Shown here piece after piece: positions 11,346-21,921 of a stretch of 64,000 bases of DNA (position 1 is the first letter of the stretch; every line of letters starts with the position of its first letter). The notes under the pieces are model-generated. The model had not been told where the DNA came from, ran no database searches, and was given only the letters and a program-made list of their open reading frames with translations. This stretch comes from Anarhynchus alexandrinus (taxonomy: Eukaryota; Chordata; Aves; Charadriiformes; Charadriidae): NCBI GenBank assembly GCA_008711295.1, contig VUYV01000020.1, positions 3,521,296-3,585,295 of the forward strand, in the 5' to 3' direction. The position numbers were made by a program, and so were the translations under genes.

Positions 11346-14214
11346 ATGATTTCATAATACAAAATTATTTTAAAAAATCCTGTGGGGATATTCCTGGTAA
11401 ATTAATACTGTGGACTTTGATGAACTGTTGCTTTTAATAGACTGTGGTATTTGGAAAGAATCTAAATCAAAGCAATAACATTACCATCCCATAAAAGTCA
11501 ATGCCACATGATAATAAATCCACGTGCAAGAGGGAACTAGAGTCATAGGATTATTGGAGGAGAACCTAGACTGTGTGCTTCTCTATTTCAATTTGGAAAG
11601 CTTGAAAAATTTAAATCTGGTCAGGAAATATCTTGTATTTTTTCTTTTTTTTTTTTTTTTTTTATGATAGAATAATGTTAACTTCAAAGCAAAATTTTAT
11701 GTTCCTATTCTCCAAATAGATTTTTAGTACCAAATTAAGATATGTCAGTGATTTCAAAATGTAAAAAAATGAGACTAAAAATGAGAAATGTGCTAAATTC
11801 TACACATTCCAGCATGCTGTGTACCTTCAACAAACTGATTGTTTCAGATGTGGTTAAATCCTTCTTGATCTGTCCTATATGATTGGAACATTTCTTTTTT
11901 TTTATTTTCATCTGATTTTATGATAGTTGCAGAACAAGGGTTGTCTGTAGAATGATAAATCATTGCAGAATGACCACAGCAAAAGTAAACATGGTTTTAC
12001 TCAAGTGCAATTGCAAATTCATTTTTGTGCAAGGGGCGGTGGTAGAGGGAAGCCCCACTCAGATAAAATGAGGTAAAGAAAAAGTAGCAGCTCAGTGAGA
12101 ATCTTGTGATGATCAAATATTTATAAAAGGATATCCATACTAAAAATATACTGTTTACTGTTCTTTGTTTCTAAAAATAAGCCTACAAGTGCAAAGCCTT
12201 ACATATGGAAAACATGAGAGTCTATGATACTAGTGAAAACCATTTTAACTGAATTCTAATCTATCACTTCTCTGGGTAACCCCATGTGCGTGATCTTTTA
12301 TAGGCAGACAGGAAGATGAGGTGCTTGGTGCCAAGGATCATCCAGGCAAAGACCTCCATCAGCTGGGGGCAAAACTCTCCATAGACTTCAAAAGTAAGTG
12401 AATAAACATACTGAGGAAGATACAGGGGGAAAGAAAGTGTCATTTGAAACCATCTCTTTGGAAGTGGATAGCATGCTAGCCAGAGGGTTAGCACCCATCT
12501 CCAGCAGGCGTAGCCAGGTCTGTTCACGTCCAGGGTGGATCACTCCACATCAATATTCCTTTATTATAATTTTATTAGTGCAGATACTGGTGGCTAGTGA
12601 GTGTTAAAAGCCGCTCTAGTATTGGAAGTGACTTGCACTGCAGCTTGTCTTGCGTCTGGCAAGATCCTGTCAGAGGGCTTTTCTCCACCTGTGAAGTACC
12701 GTGTGCCTTTCCAGCAGAAGTATGTACCAATGAATGTTTGATGTTAGGTCTGTGTTCAGTATGAGGTGCTGCATCTGGAGAAGATACTGCCTTACTTTAC
12801 TATTAAACAGATGGATCTGAGCCAGGAACGATGCAACCAGTTACTCTGCTTCCAGAGGAAAAGGAAGTGACTTACAGCTTGCCTCTGCATCCTAAGGACA
12901 AATTGAAGTCTGTAGGGATCTACTGGAGAGGAGTGGGGGCTCATCCTATTCTTCCAGCTTGTGTAAAGAACCCAGGGCAGAGGTGAGGCCTAATGGGAAA
13001 TGCTAAGGAGGGGTAAGTCTAAAGTCTCCTTTACTCCCCTTTTTCCAGAAATGGGAATATTGAAAGCCGTCTTCTTTGTAGATTGGATTCCTGCTCCAGT
13101 GCAAGAATCCTTACAAGCCCAGCCAGGCTCCAGCCCGCCAGGCACTCTCCACCTGGTCATCCTTGCTAACCTCACCACCATGGAACAAGGGGGATAACCT
13201 GTAGGTTTGTGTCAATCTGGAAGCAGGACAAACATGGGTTTTGTTAGGAAAAGCAGACATTAAGATTTTATTTTTGGTTGCTTTCAGTCTTGAGCAGATG
13301 TGAATGGTCACAGGGCATCAAGTAAATTTTTCTGTGTTTGATTTTTTGGAGAAGGAGAAAAAGAGAAGGTCACGAAGAAGATAAAGTGTAGGGGAGCAGG
13401 GTCTACTATATATTTTCATTCGCCATTAACACTTTACCTGGCAGATTTTAAAAGCACTTGGAGAAATGCCATGAGGAAAACACACAGATGGCCAAGGTAA
13501 TGGGACACTGAGCATTTTCTCTCCCTTGCTTGTTTTACTAAAATAATCTTAGATTAAAGGAGCAGTGGGACTTATTTCTTGCTATGGCATGAAGAACAGA
13601 GGACTGAGTAGCTCTTGCAGATTAGATGGTAATAAATAACAACATAAATAATAGTAGTAGTAATATAAGCTAACTTGTTAGTTAAGAAATAGTAAAACAA
13701 CTGTTGAAATATTAAAATTAATACTTGCTCTGTGTTCTTCATCCTCCAGAAAAAAACTCTATCCATTGTTTCTTTCCTTCTTACTGAATGATTAGACTAA
13801 ATATGTATTCCCAGTGCCACCATACATATTTGAGCCATTGCTGCTAAACTGATGATGTTATAATGATCATAACCATTTCAAAGAACATCACTACATTCTG
13901 CAGCCACACAGAGGATACAGTGTGGTCCAAAAGACTTAGATAAACATTAGAGAGCACTTTAAACTTGCAGAAGCCATCCTTAATTATGTTGCAGCCTCTA
14001 CTGTATTTAGGACAGCAGAAAATATTGGCCTATGCAGACTTGAAACTGAATAGCAGATCCTCAGTTGGCATAAATCCCGATTCATACCTGCAAAAGTGTC
14101 TGTATCATAGCTGTCTTATTACTTCCCTGCCCTTTGTCAACCTGCCTGCTGGGTCACTAACATATATTTAAATATCTAAGTTCAATTTCGTGTACATCTG
14201 GTACAATAAGTCCA
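11346..14214. other. Unique non-coding sequence with a T19 tract
   Basis: No gene seen. A 19-base T tract occupies 11645-11663. Short open frames on both strands around 12.26-12.6 and 12.99-13.31 kb overlap one another and show no domain. A small AGT-type triplet run lies near 13.65 kb. Confidence 0.5.
11645..11663. repeat. Poly-T tract (19 T)
   Basis: Uninterrupted T tract with no recognisable SINE or pseudogene body adjoining it. Confidence 0.9.
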
Positions 14215-14345
14215 TGCAGACCAGGTAAATTAAGCTTCCAGCTCAGTGCCTTGGAGCAATCAAATCCCCACTTACACAGGTGTAATTAACAGATAAATAG
14301 AACTGTAAGGACATTATGATTATCTCACCTGATCTTCTGCCTGTA
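14215..14345. promoter_or_regulatory. Candidate regulatory block: T-box, homeodomain and GATA-like motifs
   Basis: The core at 14275-14296 packs CACAGGTGTAATTAACAGAT into one turn-spaced cluster: AGGTGT (T-box half-site), TAATTAA (homeodomain) and AGATAA (GATA) overlap or abut. Flanks include 'attatgattatctcacctga'. These are short motifs and the functional reading is inference. Confidence 0.28.
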
Positions 14346-14689
14346 ATAGGCCTTGAAGATTTCTGGAGTCGTTTATTTCCCAATTGTTTTGAAAGTTTAG
14401 CTCCCTTTTTGATCATCTGTATTCATGCAGCCCCCTATGGAAATAGGTAGAATTTCTTAAGCTTAAGTACATCATAAGCCTTTTCTAACATTTCTTTCTT
14501 AAACTTCTCCCTCAGTTTTCTATAACGTCTCGGGGAATCATGACACAAAGTTTAAGAAAACAAGCATAGATTAGATTATATTAATTCAAAAAATGCCAGA
14601 GGTGGGGACTTTACAACAGCTGAAATAAAATCTAACCTGTATTTAGACAACCTACTGTTTAAAATACGCTGTTGAATTATATAGACCCT

Positions 14690-15015
14690 CTTTCTCTGTA
14701 GTCCCTTTTTCTGATGTAAGAAGATATGTGCAGACAGCTTTCCGATGAGCTCTTGGAATCTCTTTTAGAAGGGCATGTTTTCATTTCTGTAACCATTCTC
14801 AGGGCTACTTTCTGAGCTTTCTCCGAGTCTTCCACGTCCCACATCCTTACAGACCCCAGAGCTGAACACGGTCTTCAGGCAGTGCTATAAGGATGCTTAG
14901 TGTAGATAGAGGCAATACAACTGCTCTTCTGCTGCTTGACCTGTTTATATGTACAATGGTCTAATTAGCCATTTTATTCACTTTTATTTCACTTCCCTAA
15001 CATTTGAGTTATCTG
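14690..15015 (-). mobile_element. Decayed CR1 LINE relic, ORF2 C-terminal region
   Basis: On the + strand the order is 'catgttttcatttctgtaac' near 14773, 'cattctcagggctactttct', 'tctccgagtcttccacg', then 'cagagctgaacacggtcttc' near 14858 and 'aggcagtgctataag'. After that come 'gcttgacctgtttatatgta' and 'ctaattagccattttattca'. This is the order of the reverse complement of the CR1 ORF2 3' segment ([10 protein letters not shown]...LLERVQ region and upstream). It is too degraded to leave an open frame. The left boundary is vague. Confidence 0.72.
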
Positions 15016-16420
15016 AAAAGCTGAAGATTAATAGTTTGTGTTTACTTCTGAGGCACCAGTTAAAAAAAAATTACTACATTAGAGCATGCCTCATCTCCAG
15101 CAGTGGGCAGCCAAAAATGTTTAAGGAAAACTTATAAGGGTATGTGTAAAATGGTTCTTCTCCCAGTTTACTCCCATCTCCGTAGTCATAAGACTTTCAG
15201 AGTCTGCAACTACATTAGGCAGATAACTTAGGAAAAAGAATGAGTTCTGACTGGATGGCACCAATTGCTGGTCTTTTACTGAAATGTAATTTGCAAGTAC
15301 CTTTTGAAGCTTGCCAATTAGCCAATTCTTAATTCCTGTAATACATGCCTTCTTGATTTTAGATAGCAGTAATTTTATTTTCAAACTTGCATGTCATACC
15401 ATACCTTTTGAAATCAAATGGAAATACATCTTATCTATTGTATTTAGGAGCTTTTAATTTTTTCAAAGTAAGTTCTGATGTTATCTTGACAGGATCTGCT
15501 TTTTATAAGGCTACGTTGCTTGGAGTTAATTATATTTCCCTCCTTTAATTCTGTTTTATTCTAGACCTGTATCAGTCTTCTATCAGGCTGTGGTTGTGAT
15601 CAGTGTCAGACTGACAATGACTCAGGTCATTTTGTTTAAGTATCCTCTGGAAATCTGCTGGTTTTCCAAGATTAATTGAAAATCAACATTTATGTCAAAG
15701 AGAACTTCTTAGTTTTCAAAACCTGTACATACTAACTGAATAGGTTTGCTAATTTAAATGTATTTAGTAGTAGTAGTTCTTTACATCTTCTTGCATTGCT
15801 GGCAGAAAGGAAGGTGTTGAAAGACCACGAGGTACTGAGAATACATTACCTGTTTTTTCCAAGAAATCTTTACTGAATACATATGTCCCTTGCACCTTAT
15901 TATCAATGGTTTGATTTTTTCTGGGTAGGAATAAGCCAGTACCATGTTCATGTTCTATTTGTTGTTAAAGGCTCTTTCTTATCTGCTAAATTTATCAGGC
16001 TACAGATTATTCCCTTGATATCCTCCCCCTCCCCCATCAATTTTATGTAACTGCTAATATATGAGTTTTATTAATTGCTGTATTTTCTTTTTTTTTTCCT
16101 TTTTCTGTATTTGTTTCATCTTTGTAGCCCCTTTCTTTAAATCAGATTGCTTTTAATCTCTTTTAAGCTGTGGTCAGCAGAAACACCACCATGACAGAGA
16201 CTAGGAGTTCAGGAAAGCTTCTGGATTAGATTTTGATGATAATTGCCTGTACAAATGTGGATTTTGCTCAAATAGCACCCAAACAGTATCATCTCATCCT
16301 TTTCATCCTGTGATATTTCCTTGTGTTTTAACCTTTTAACTACTGGGAGACATTTGGAACAGTATGCCCAGGGAATCATAATATTACTTTGTGGTGTTTC
16401 CCAAAGACATGGCTTGCTAA
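15016..16420. other. Unique AT-rich non-coding sequence
   Basis: No gene seen. A minus-strand frame at 15121-15384 (87 codons) has no recognisable motif. Short T runs lie at 16088-16105. Confidence 0.5.
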
Positions 16421-16560
16421 TTCAAAGCATATCATAGTGAGTTTCTTCAGCACCTTGGAATAAATTCACTCACTTAGAATTCAATGGATTAATCTTTTAT
16501 GAAAACTAATTAACATTTTGCCAGCTGACTGAATAAGTCAATTCCATTAGGGCACCTTCA
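16421..16560. promoter_or_regulatory. Candidate regulatory block with bicoid-type and homeodomain motifs
   Basis: GGATTAATC (OTX/bicoid-type core) is at 16486-16494 and CTAATTAAC at 16506-16514. An E-box CAGCTG lies at 16522-16527, followed directly by TGACTGAATAAGTCA, which contains an AP-1/MEIS-like half-site pair. The segment is AT-rich and non-repetitive. Enhancer function is inferred from motif density only. Confidence 0.3.
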
Positions 16561-19500
16561 CCTTTAGTGGCAAGGTAGAAGAAGAAATTATATGGCATTC
16601 TGCTGTATGACCATATGAGAAATTAATAAATAATGAAACTGCTAGCATTAAGATGATATGTATAATATGTATGTCACCATCATCATGTTTACTGCTCTGT
16701 TGCAATATAAACTTTACTTAAAAATCCCTCAAAACTGCTGGTGAAATATTTGTATTCTGTTTGTGGGAGGGAGCTGCTTGCTTTATTTCACAGATGTTTT
16801 ATGTAGGGAATTCACAACTGAAATTTCTGGTTCTGTTTGTCTTTTTTATATAGACTGCACATCTAGGCAGAGACTGTGTTCCCACACATTGCCATAATGG
16901 GCTTAGTTGTTGTTGGACATTTAAATGGTAGTTATTCATGAATAACTGTTGTAATATCCTTTAGCATCTCTCACAAGTGAGAAAATTGTGAAGGCTCCAT
17001 GTTTCAAGTAATAATAATATGCTTTGAAATTAAACAGAGCTGTTGCCCATCAGTTACAAAATGGTGTATAATGATGGTGGGAATGATGTCAGTTTTCCAG
17101 GTGAGCCGAGAGGGGTTCAAGCTGTGGCATTCAAAGCCATACTCTAAGTCAGAAGAGGTTCCAGGGATAGAAAGAACCTCTATTCAAATACGGTGTGGAC
17201 AGTGTACTTAAATATAGCTACTCCAAATGTCAAAAATTTATCTGGTCAAAAAAAATCATACCTTCTGTAAAGAAATAATCTTTTTCTGGAGACAGAAATT
17301 CACAATGTTGACAAAAATGTCATTGACATTTTAAGAATTTTTTGACAGATTCTTTTAATCTGAGTTTTCTACTCATCTTTAGCCTAATGTAGTTCTTCCT
17401 GGCAGAGTTTTCCCCCTGTATTTTTGCAAATTAAACCTGAAAATATCAAGGCTGTGTTGAAGCTGAGCACAATGAAAGATTGTGAGGGAAGCAGCTAATG
17501 CAAAATAATTTGGGCAGCAAAGCTTTGCTAGGTGGGAAAAAGATAAAAGGGAAAAGCGAGAAATCTTATTTCAGCCAAACCCATTTCTCTGTCCTTGATT
17601 TGAATCCAGCAGAATGTTGCAGAACTGTAATAGATAATCAATACCTGCACTGCATTTCCTCAGTACTTATAAATGGCTCACACTCTATTCCATGTCCTGA
17701 AACCTAAATCTGAAATTCAGACATAGTGAATGATTCAGAGACTTTGGGGACTGATTATTGGTGGGGGAAGAAAAGGGATTCAGCGGTGATATATATGCAT
17801 TGTTGTAGAATCAGTATGCCTTTTCCTCAAGGGTTAGCATTTATAAAAGTAAAGTAAAATAAGGCAATATAGTCAGAAATGAAACCAGAAACTCTCCAGG
17901 TGTTCAGTCTAGTCCAGACACTTTCCAAATCATTCTAAGTGACTTCCTGTGAACACTTGATGGCTCTTTGTCTTGCTTTCCCATTGGGAACACAAACTTT
18001 GCAGTATGTATGATGCAGGGGCTACTGTGAAGCCTGGATGCAGTTTTAAGGGTGGCAGGGGTGAAGGTCGTGTTTCCTGTCTGCTTTCAACTTTTACTCC
18101 ACAAGGCTTGTTCAAGTGGAGAATAGATTTAATGAGCAAAAGCTACCGTTTTTCCCTTCTTGAAATTCCTGTTTGTTACCACCACTGTATTTCTCTGGGA
18201 CTGGATGCAAGTCACATCTTCATCTTGTGTGGTCAATGGCTGAGGACTGGCCTAGGACAGTCTCATTGATGTAAGGGGAAAAGAACCAGGTCTTCCTTTT
18301 GTAGCGGGAGTATTTATTTGCATTCATTCTTTAAGGCTGATACGAATTTTCATTCCCTTAGCAACTGGCAGTGGGCTGGTAGGTAGCAGTGAAACAGTAA
18401 AGTAACTTTATTTCTACAACATATTGAGCTATCCTTGTAGAAAAGATTATAGTAGGTCAGAAAACTACATTCCCATTCTTCATAAATTTTGCATTATCCA
18501 AAACCTTTTCATCTTCAGAAAGAGAGACCAAAATTTAAAGATGCTTGTTAAAACCAAATTCCAAAGTATTTTGTTTCAGAAATGCTGCAAATTGATATTC
18601 CTAAAATAAAATCCGCTTCTCCAAATTCTTGAAACCTACTGGCTCAAAGTGGGGCTATTTCTGGCCAATTTCATAGTATTCCAACATAAAGTTACAGGGA
18701 CAGATGACTGCTCTACTTTCAGGGTAATTGGCTCCCCCAGCTGCACTGGTCACATAGCCAGGGCCACATGAGGCCACTAGCCTTAAACCAGTAGCCAGGT
18801 CGGGCAATGGAAACACTGGGTTTCTCACACTTCGTTCTGGATGGTGGCTTGCAGGGTGACCAGGAGCACATCCTAGACTTGGCCTCTGAACACTGTGTCA
18901 GCAAGACTGGAAACCTTGTCCAATAAATTCTTCACACTGCTGATGAAAACAAGTTTCCTGAGCATGAAAGATAGGCAGCAATTCTGGGAGGCAGATATCC
19001 TGGATCCTGGGGATCTGAGCTGTGTGGCAGTCCTTCAGGGAGCATCTGAGAAGCTGGGTGGATGAGCGAAGAAGAGAAGAGGCAGAGAACCGGTGAGTTT
19101 TGTTAGCAGACACGTTCAAATTGGCACATATCTGCAAAACATTTCACTTTCAATGGACTGGCATTTTTCTGACAGAAGTTGATTTTTTTGAAACATTTCT
19201 GACCATTACCAGTCAAATCATCATGAAACCCCAGGAGAATCAAAAGCTCAGCTCGTTACTTTGTAAGAGAGGTTTGTGCATCTTGCCTTAATCGGCATGA
19301 ACTGTTTTACTTGAACTTGTTATGCTGCAGATCCTCTGGGTACTATTTCTGCCTCCCTGTGGCTGTTCTGCCACATACTATTTTTTACAGGACTTTGTAC
19401 TAAAGCAATAGCCTACGCGTGTCTGCTTTGGGGATTTATGAACCATCTTGCACCTCTGACCACACAGCTGTGCAAAGAAGTTCATGCTTTTAACAGTTCT

Positions 19501-20374
19501 CCCCAGGCGGAGAACAGCTCTTCCAATGGCTGGTGCACACAGAATAAAAAGAGAAGATATTGCTGACAGCTGAGCAAGGGCCAGCAGAGGGAGAAGTATT
19601 AAAGCAATCAGGGAGAAAGTGGAATTTTGCTTTCCAAATGAAGATCGACGCATTCACATTGCTGTTCACTTAAGACAAAAAAAAACCCCATCCCAATCAT
19701 TAACTCAACCGTAGGTAAATTGGATGATTTATGCCAGAACTCAAAACTGATCTCTGGAAAAAGAGACTGTCCTTTCCTCGCCCCAAAACGCATCATACTA
19801 GTGCCAAAAGGGTAAACATGTTCCTTTTTGAGCTTTCTGCTTTTGTTTTCACTAAAAGAAGATCCATAGAGTGACCTGCAGTCTAAGTTCTCTTCCCTTT
19901 CTTATCTGTTTCTGAATTTTCGTTTCCATTTTGAAGCCAAATATCAAAGATTTTTTGCCCTTTTTTAGGAGATAAAAAGAGAGTGAGCAAGAAAAAGAGA
20001 AATGTTCATATCTTCACAGAAGACCTCTGAAAATAGTGAATTCTCATCCTGTATGATCCAGATCCATCACGCCAAAAATGACAAGTAGATTTTGGCTGTG
20101 TTTTACAGAGCTCCCAAATGTGTGACTTCTTCAGCATCTTGTAGAAGATGCCATGTATCTTTCTTTACTCAGGGAACAGAAGCCGTGCAATACCATAGTT
20201 TCCAGGTGCTCTACTTGAGTGCAGTGTCTGGATGGCCTCATATTTTGCTTTCTCCTGAATAAACTTCAGTAAAATTATTCATGTTAAAACCAGAATGCCT
20301 GCTCTGCATCAGGCAGTTAAAAATATTTATGGGATACAAGGGACACAGTTTCAAATGTTAACTAGATTTAATGC
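16561..20374. other. Unique non-coding sequence
   Basis: No gene convincingly supported. A 91-codon minus frame at 19378-19653 has a hydrophobic N-terminus and is described separately. A 98-codon plus frame at 17973-18269 shows no domain. Confidence 0.45.
19378..19653 (-). other. Short open frame with signal-peptide-like start and basic, Cys-containing tail (probably chance)
   Basis: The 91-residue translation starts MRRSSFGKQNSTF, followed by a hydrophobic run (SLIALILLPLLALAQLSA) at about residues 14-31. The remaining ~60 residues hold many Lys/Arg and five Cys (FILC, QLCGQRC, GYC, KSC). The architecture resembles a small secreted cationic peptide. No known family is recognised, the Cys spacing does not fit a beta-defensin as I know it, the start context is weak and no exon signals are evident. 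A frame of this length is expected by chance several times in 64 kb. Confidence 0.1.
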
Positions 20375-20455
20375 TGCTTTGATCCAGGGAGAAGAAGGTC
20401 TGGAATTGATCTCACAACCTCAGCAGGGCATGTTAGCTACTAGGTGACACACCTC
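20375..20455 (-). repeat. tRNA-like SINE head relic
   Basis: The reverse complement reads 'tagtagctaacatgccctgc' then 'tgaggttgtgagatcaattc'. This parallels the promoter head of old tRNA-derived SINEs, which have an A-box-like TAGCTNA region and then GGTTGTGAGTTCAATCC around the B box. A-box to B-box distance is plausible, but the acceptor stem is absent, so this is not a tRNA gene. Confidence 0.42.
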
Positions 20456-21401
20456 TGGAGATTTTGACAACTTTTCTCAAATCAGACCTGAAGTTTTCTG
20501 TTTGGAACTAGAAACTTTGATATAACTTCCCTGTTTAAAAAGCAAACAAACAGCAACCAATCACTTATGAAAGGTTTCATTTTTGTTTCAGGTATGAACA
20601 AGGACACACTCAGAAATCGGAAAGATTTTCACAAATGAGAATTCTCGGCCACAGCTCTATCAGAGTATAGAGATGCCACTTGATCTGAAGTACCACTCAC
20701 AACAGCTTTACGCAGTGAACAAATGCCACCGACCATGATGAAATAGCAAGACGTACTTAGCAAGGAAGATGCTAAAAGGATAGAACTGAAAGAAATAAGC
20801 CACTCTGTTGCAATCACATTTCGATTCCTGGTTAAAGATAGGAGATAAGGAAACAATAGTTTCCTTAGACTGCTTTTGTAACCTACATGAGATGATTTCA
20901 GGGATCTTCACAAAATTATATAGCTATCACTTGAAACCATCTTCAAGTATAGGGTGCACTACACTATACGCTGTATGCTAGACTAAAAAACATTCAATAT
21001 CACTGAATAACACCAATTTCAGTGAAATCATTTAACATCAATGTTGCACCTGTGAAACGCTTAAAAAAAGTACTGCTTACTCCTCTTAGTGCAATAAAAT
21101 AATTTTGAAAACCCTGAAAAAAATGTGAACTCCAGGAAAATAAATTAGTATTTTAAGTGAATTTGATTAGATAGTCCATTTGGATTTGCTTTCCTCTTAA
21201 AAAATAGGTAGCTGAGAAGAAAGAATATTTCTGAAGTCTCTATAAATCAAATAAACATTAACGAATTTTTTGAGGAGATAAAATATGATTCCAAGAATGG
21301 TATTCATCCAGTGCAAGAACAAAAGCATAAATAGGATACATGCAAGGGGTATAATGGAGCAGTAATTTTAAATGAAAAACATACTCAAGAAAATAGTGAT
21401 T
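20456..21401. other. Unique AT-rich non-coding sequence
   Basis: No gene seen; overlapping 75- and 67-codon minus frames at 20.63-20.91 kb have no domain. Confidence 0.5.
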
Positions 21402-21921
21402 TATAGAATCATAGAATCATAGAATGGTTTAGAGTTGGAAAGGACCTTGAAGATCATCGAGTTCCAACCCCCCTGCCATAAGCAGGGACACCTCCCACTA
21501 GACCAGGTTGCCCAAGGCCACGCCCAGCCTGGCCTTGAACACCTCCAGGGATGGGGCCTCAACAACCTCTCTGGGCAACCTGTTCCAGTGCCTCACCACC
21601 CTCAAAGTGAAAAAATTCTTCCTAATGTTCAATCTAAACCTGCCCTCTTCCAGTTTGAAGCCATTGCCCCTTGTCCTATCACTACATGCCCTAGTAAAAA
21701 GTCCTTCCCCAGCTCTCCTGTAGGCCCCCTTTAGGTACTGGAAGGCCGCAATAAGATCTCCCTGGAGCCTTCTCTTCTCCAGGCTGAACAGCCCCAACTC
21801 TTTCAGCCTCTCCTCATAGGAGAGGTGCTCCAGCCCTTGGATCATCCTTGTGGCTCTCCTCTGGACACGCTCCAGCAGGTCCATGTCCTTCTTATGTTGG
21901 GGACTCCAGAGCTGGATGCAG
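21402..21921 (-). mobile_element. CR1 LINE, 5'-truncated, octamer-bearing (ATTCTATG type)
   Basis: The 3' end lies at 21402-21425 as tandem CATAGAAT units on the + strand. The usual tail follows ('ttggaaaggaccttgaagat', 'catcgagttccaaccc'). On the minus strand an open frame from the upstream flank to 21498 encodes the ORF2 C-terminus. Its motifs in order are [59 protein letters not shown] and a final [13 protein letters not shown]. This is a clean 5' truncation at about 21921 with the ORF2 end still open, so it is among the younger copies. No target-site duplication is evident, as is usual for CR1. Confidence 0.95.
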
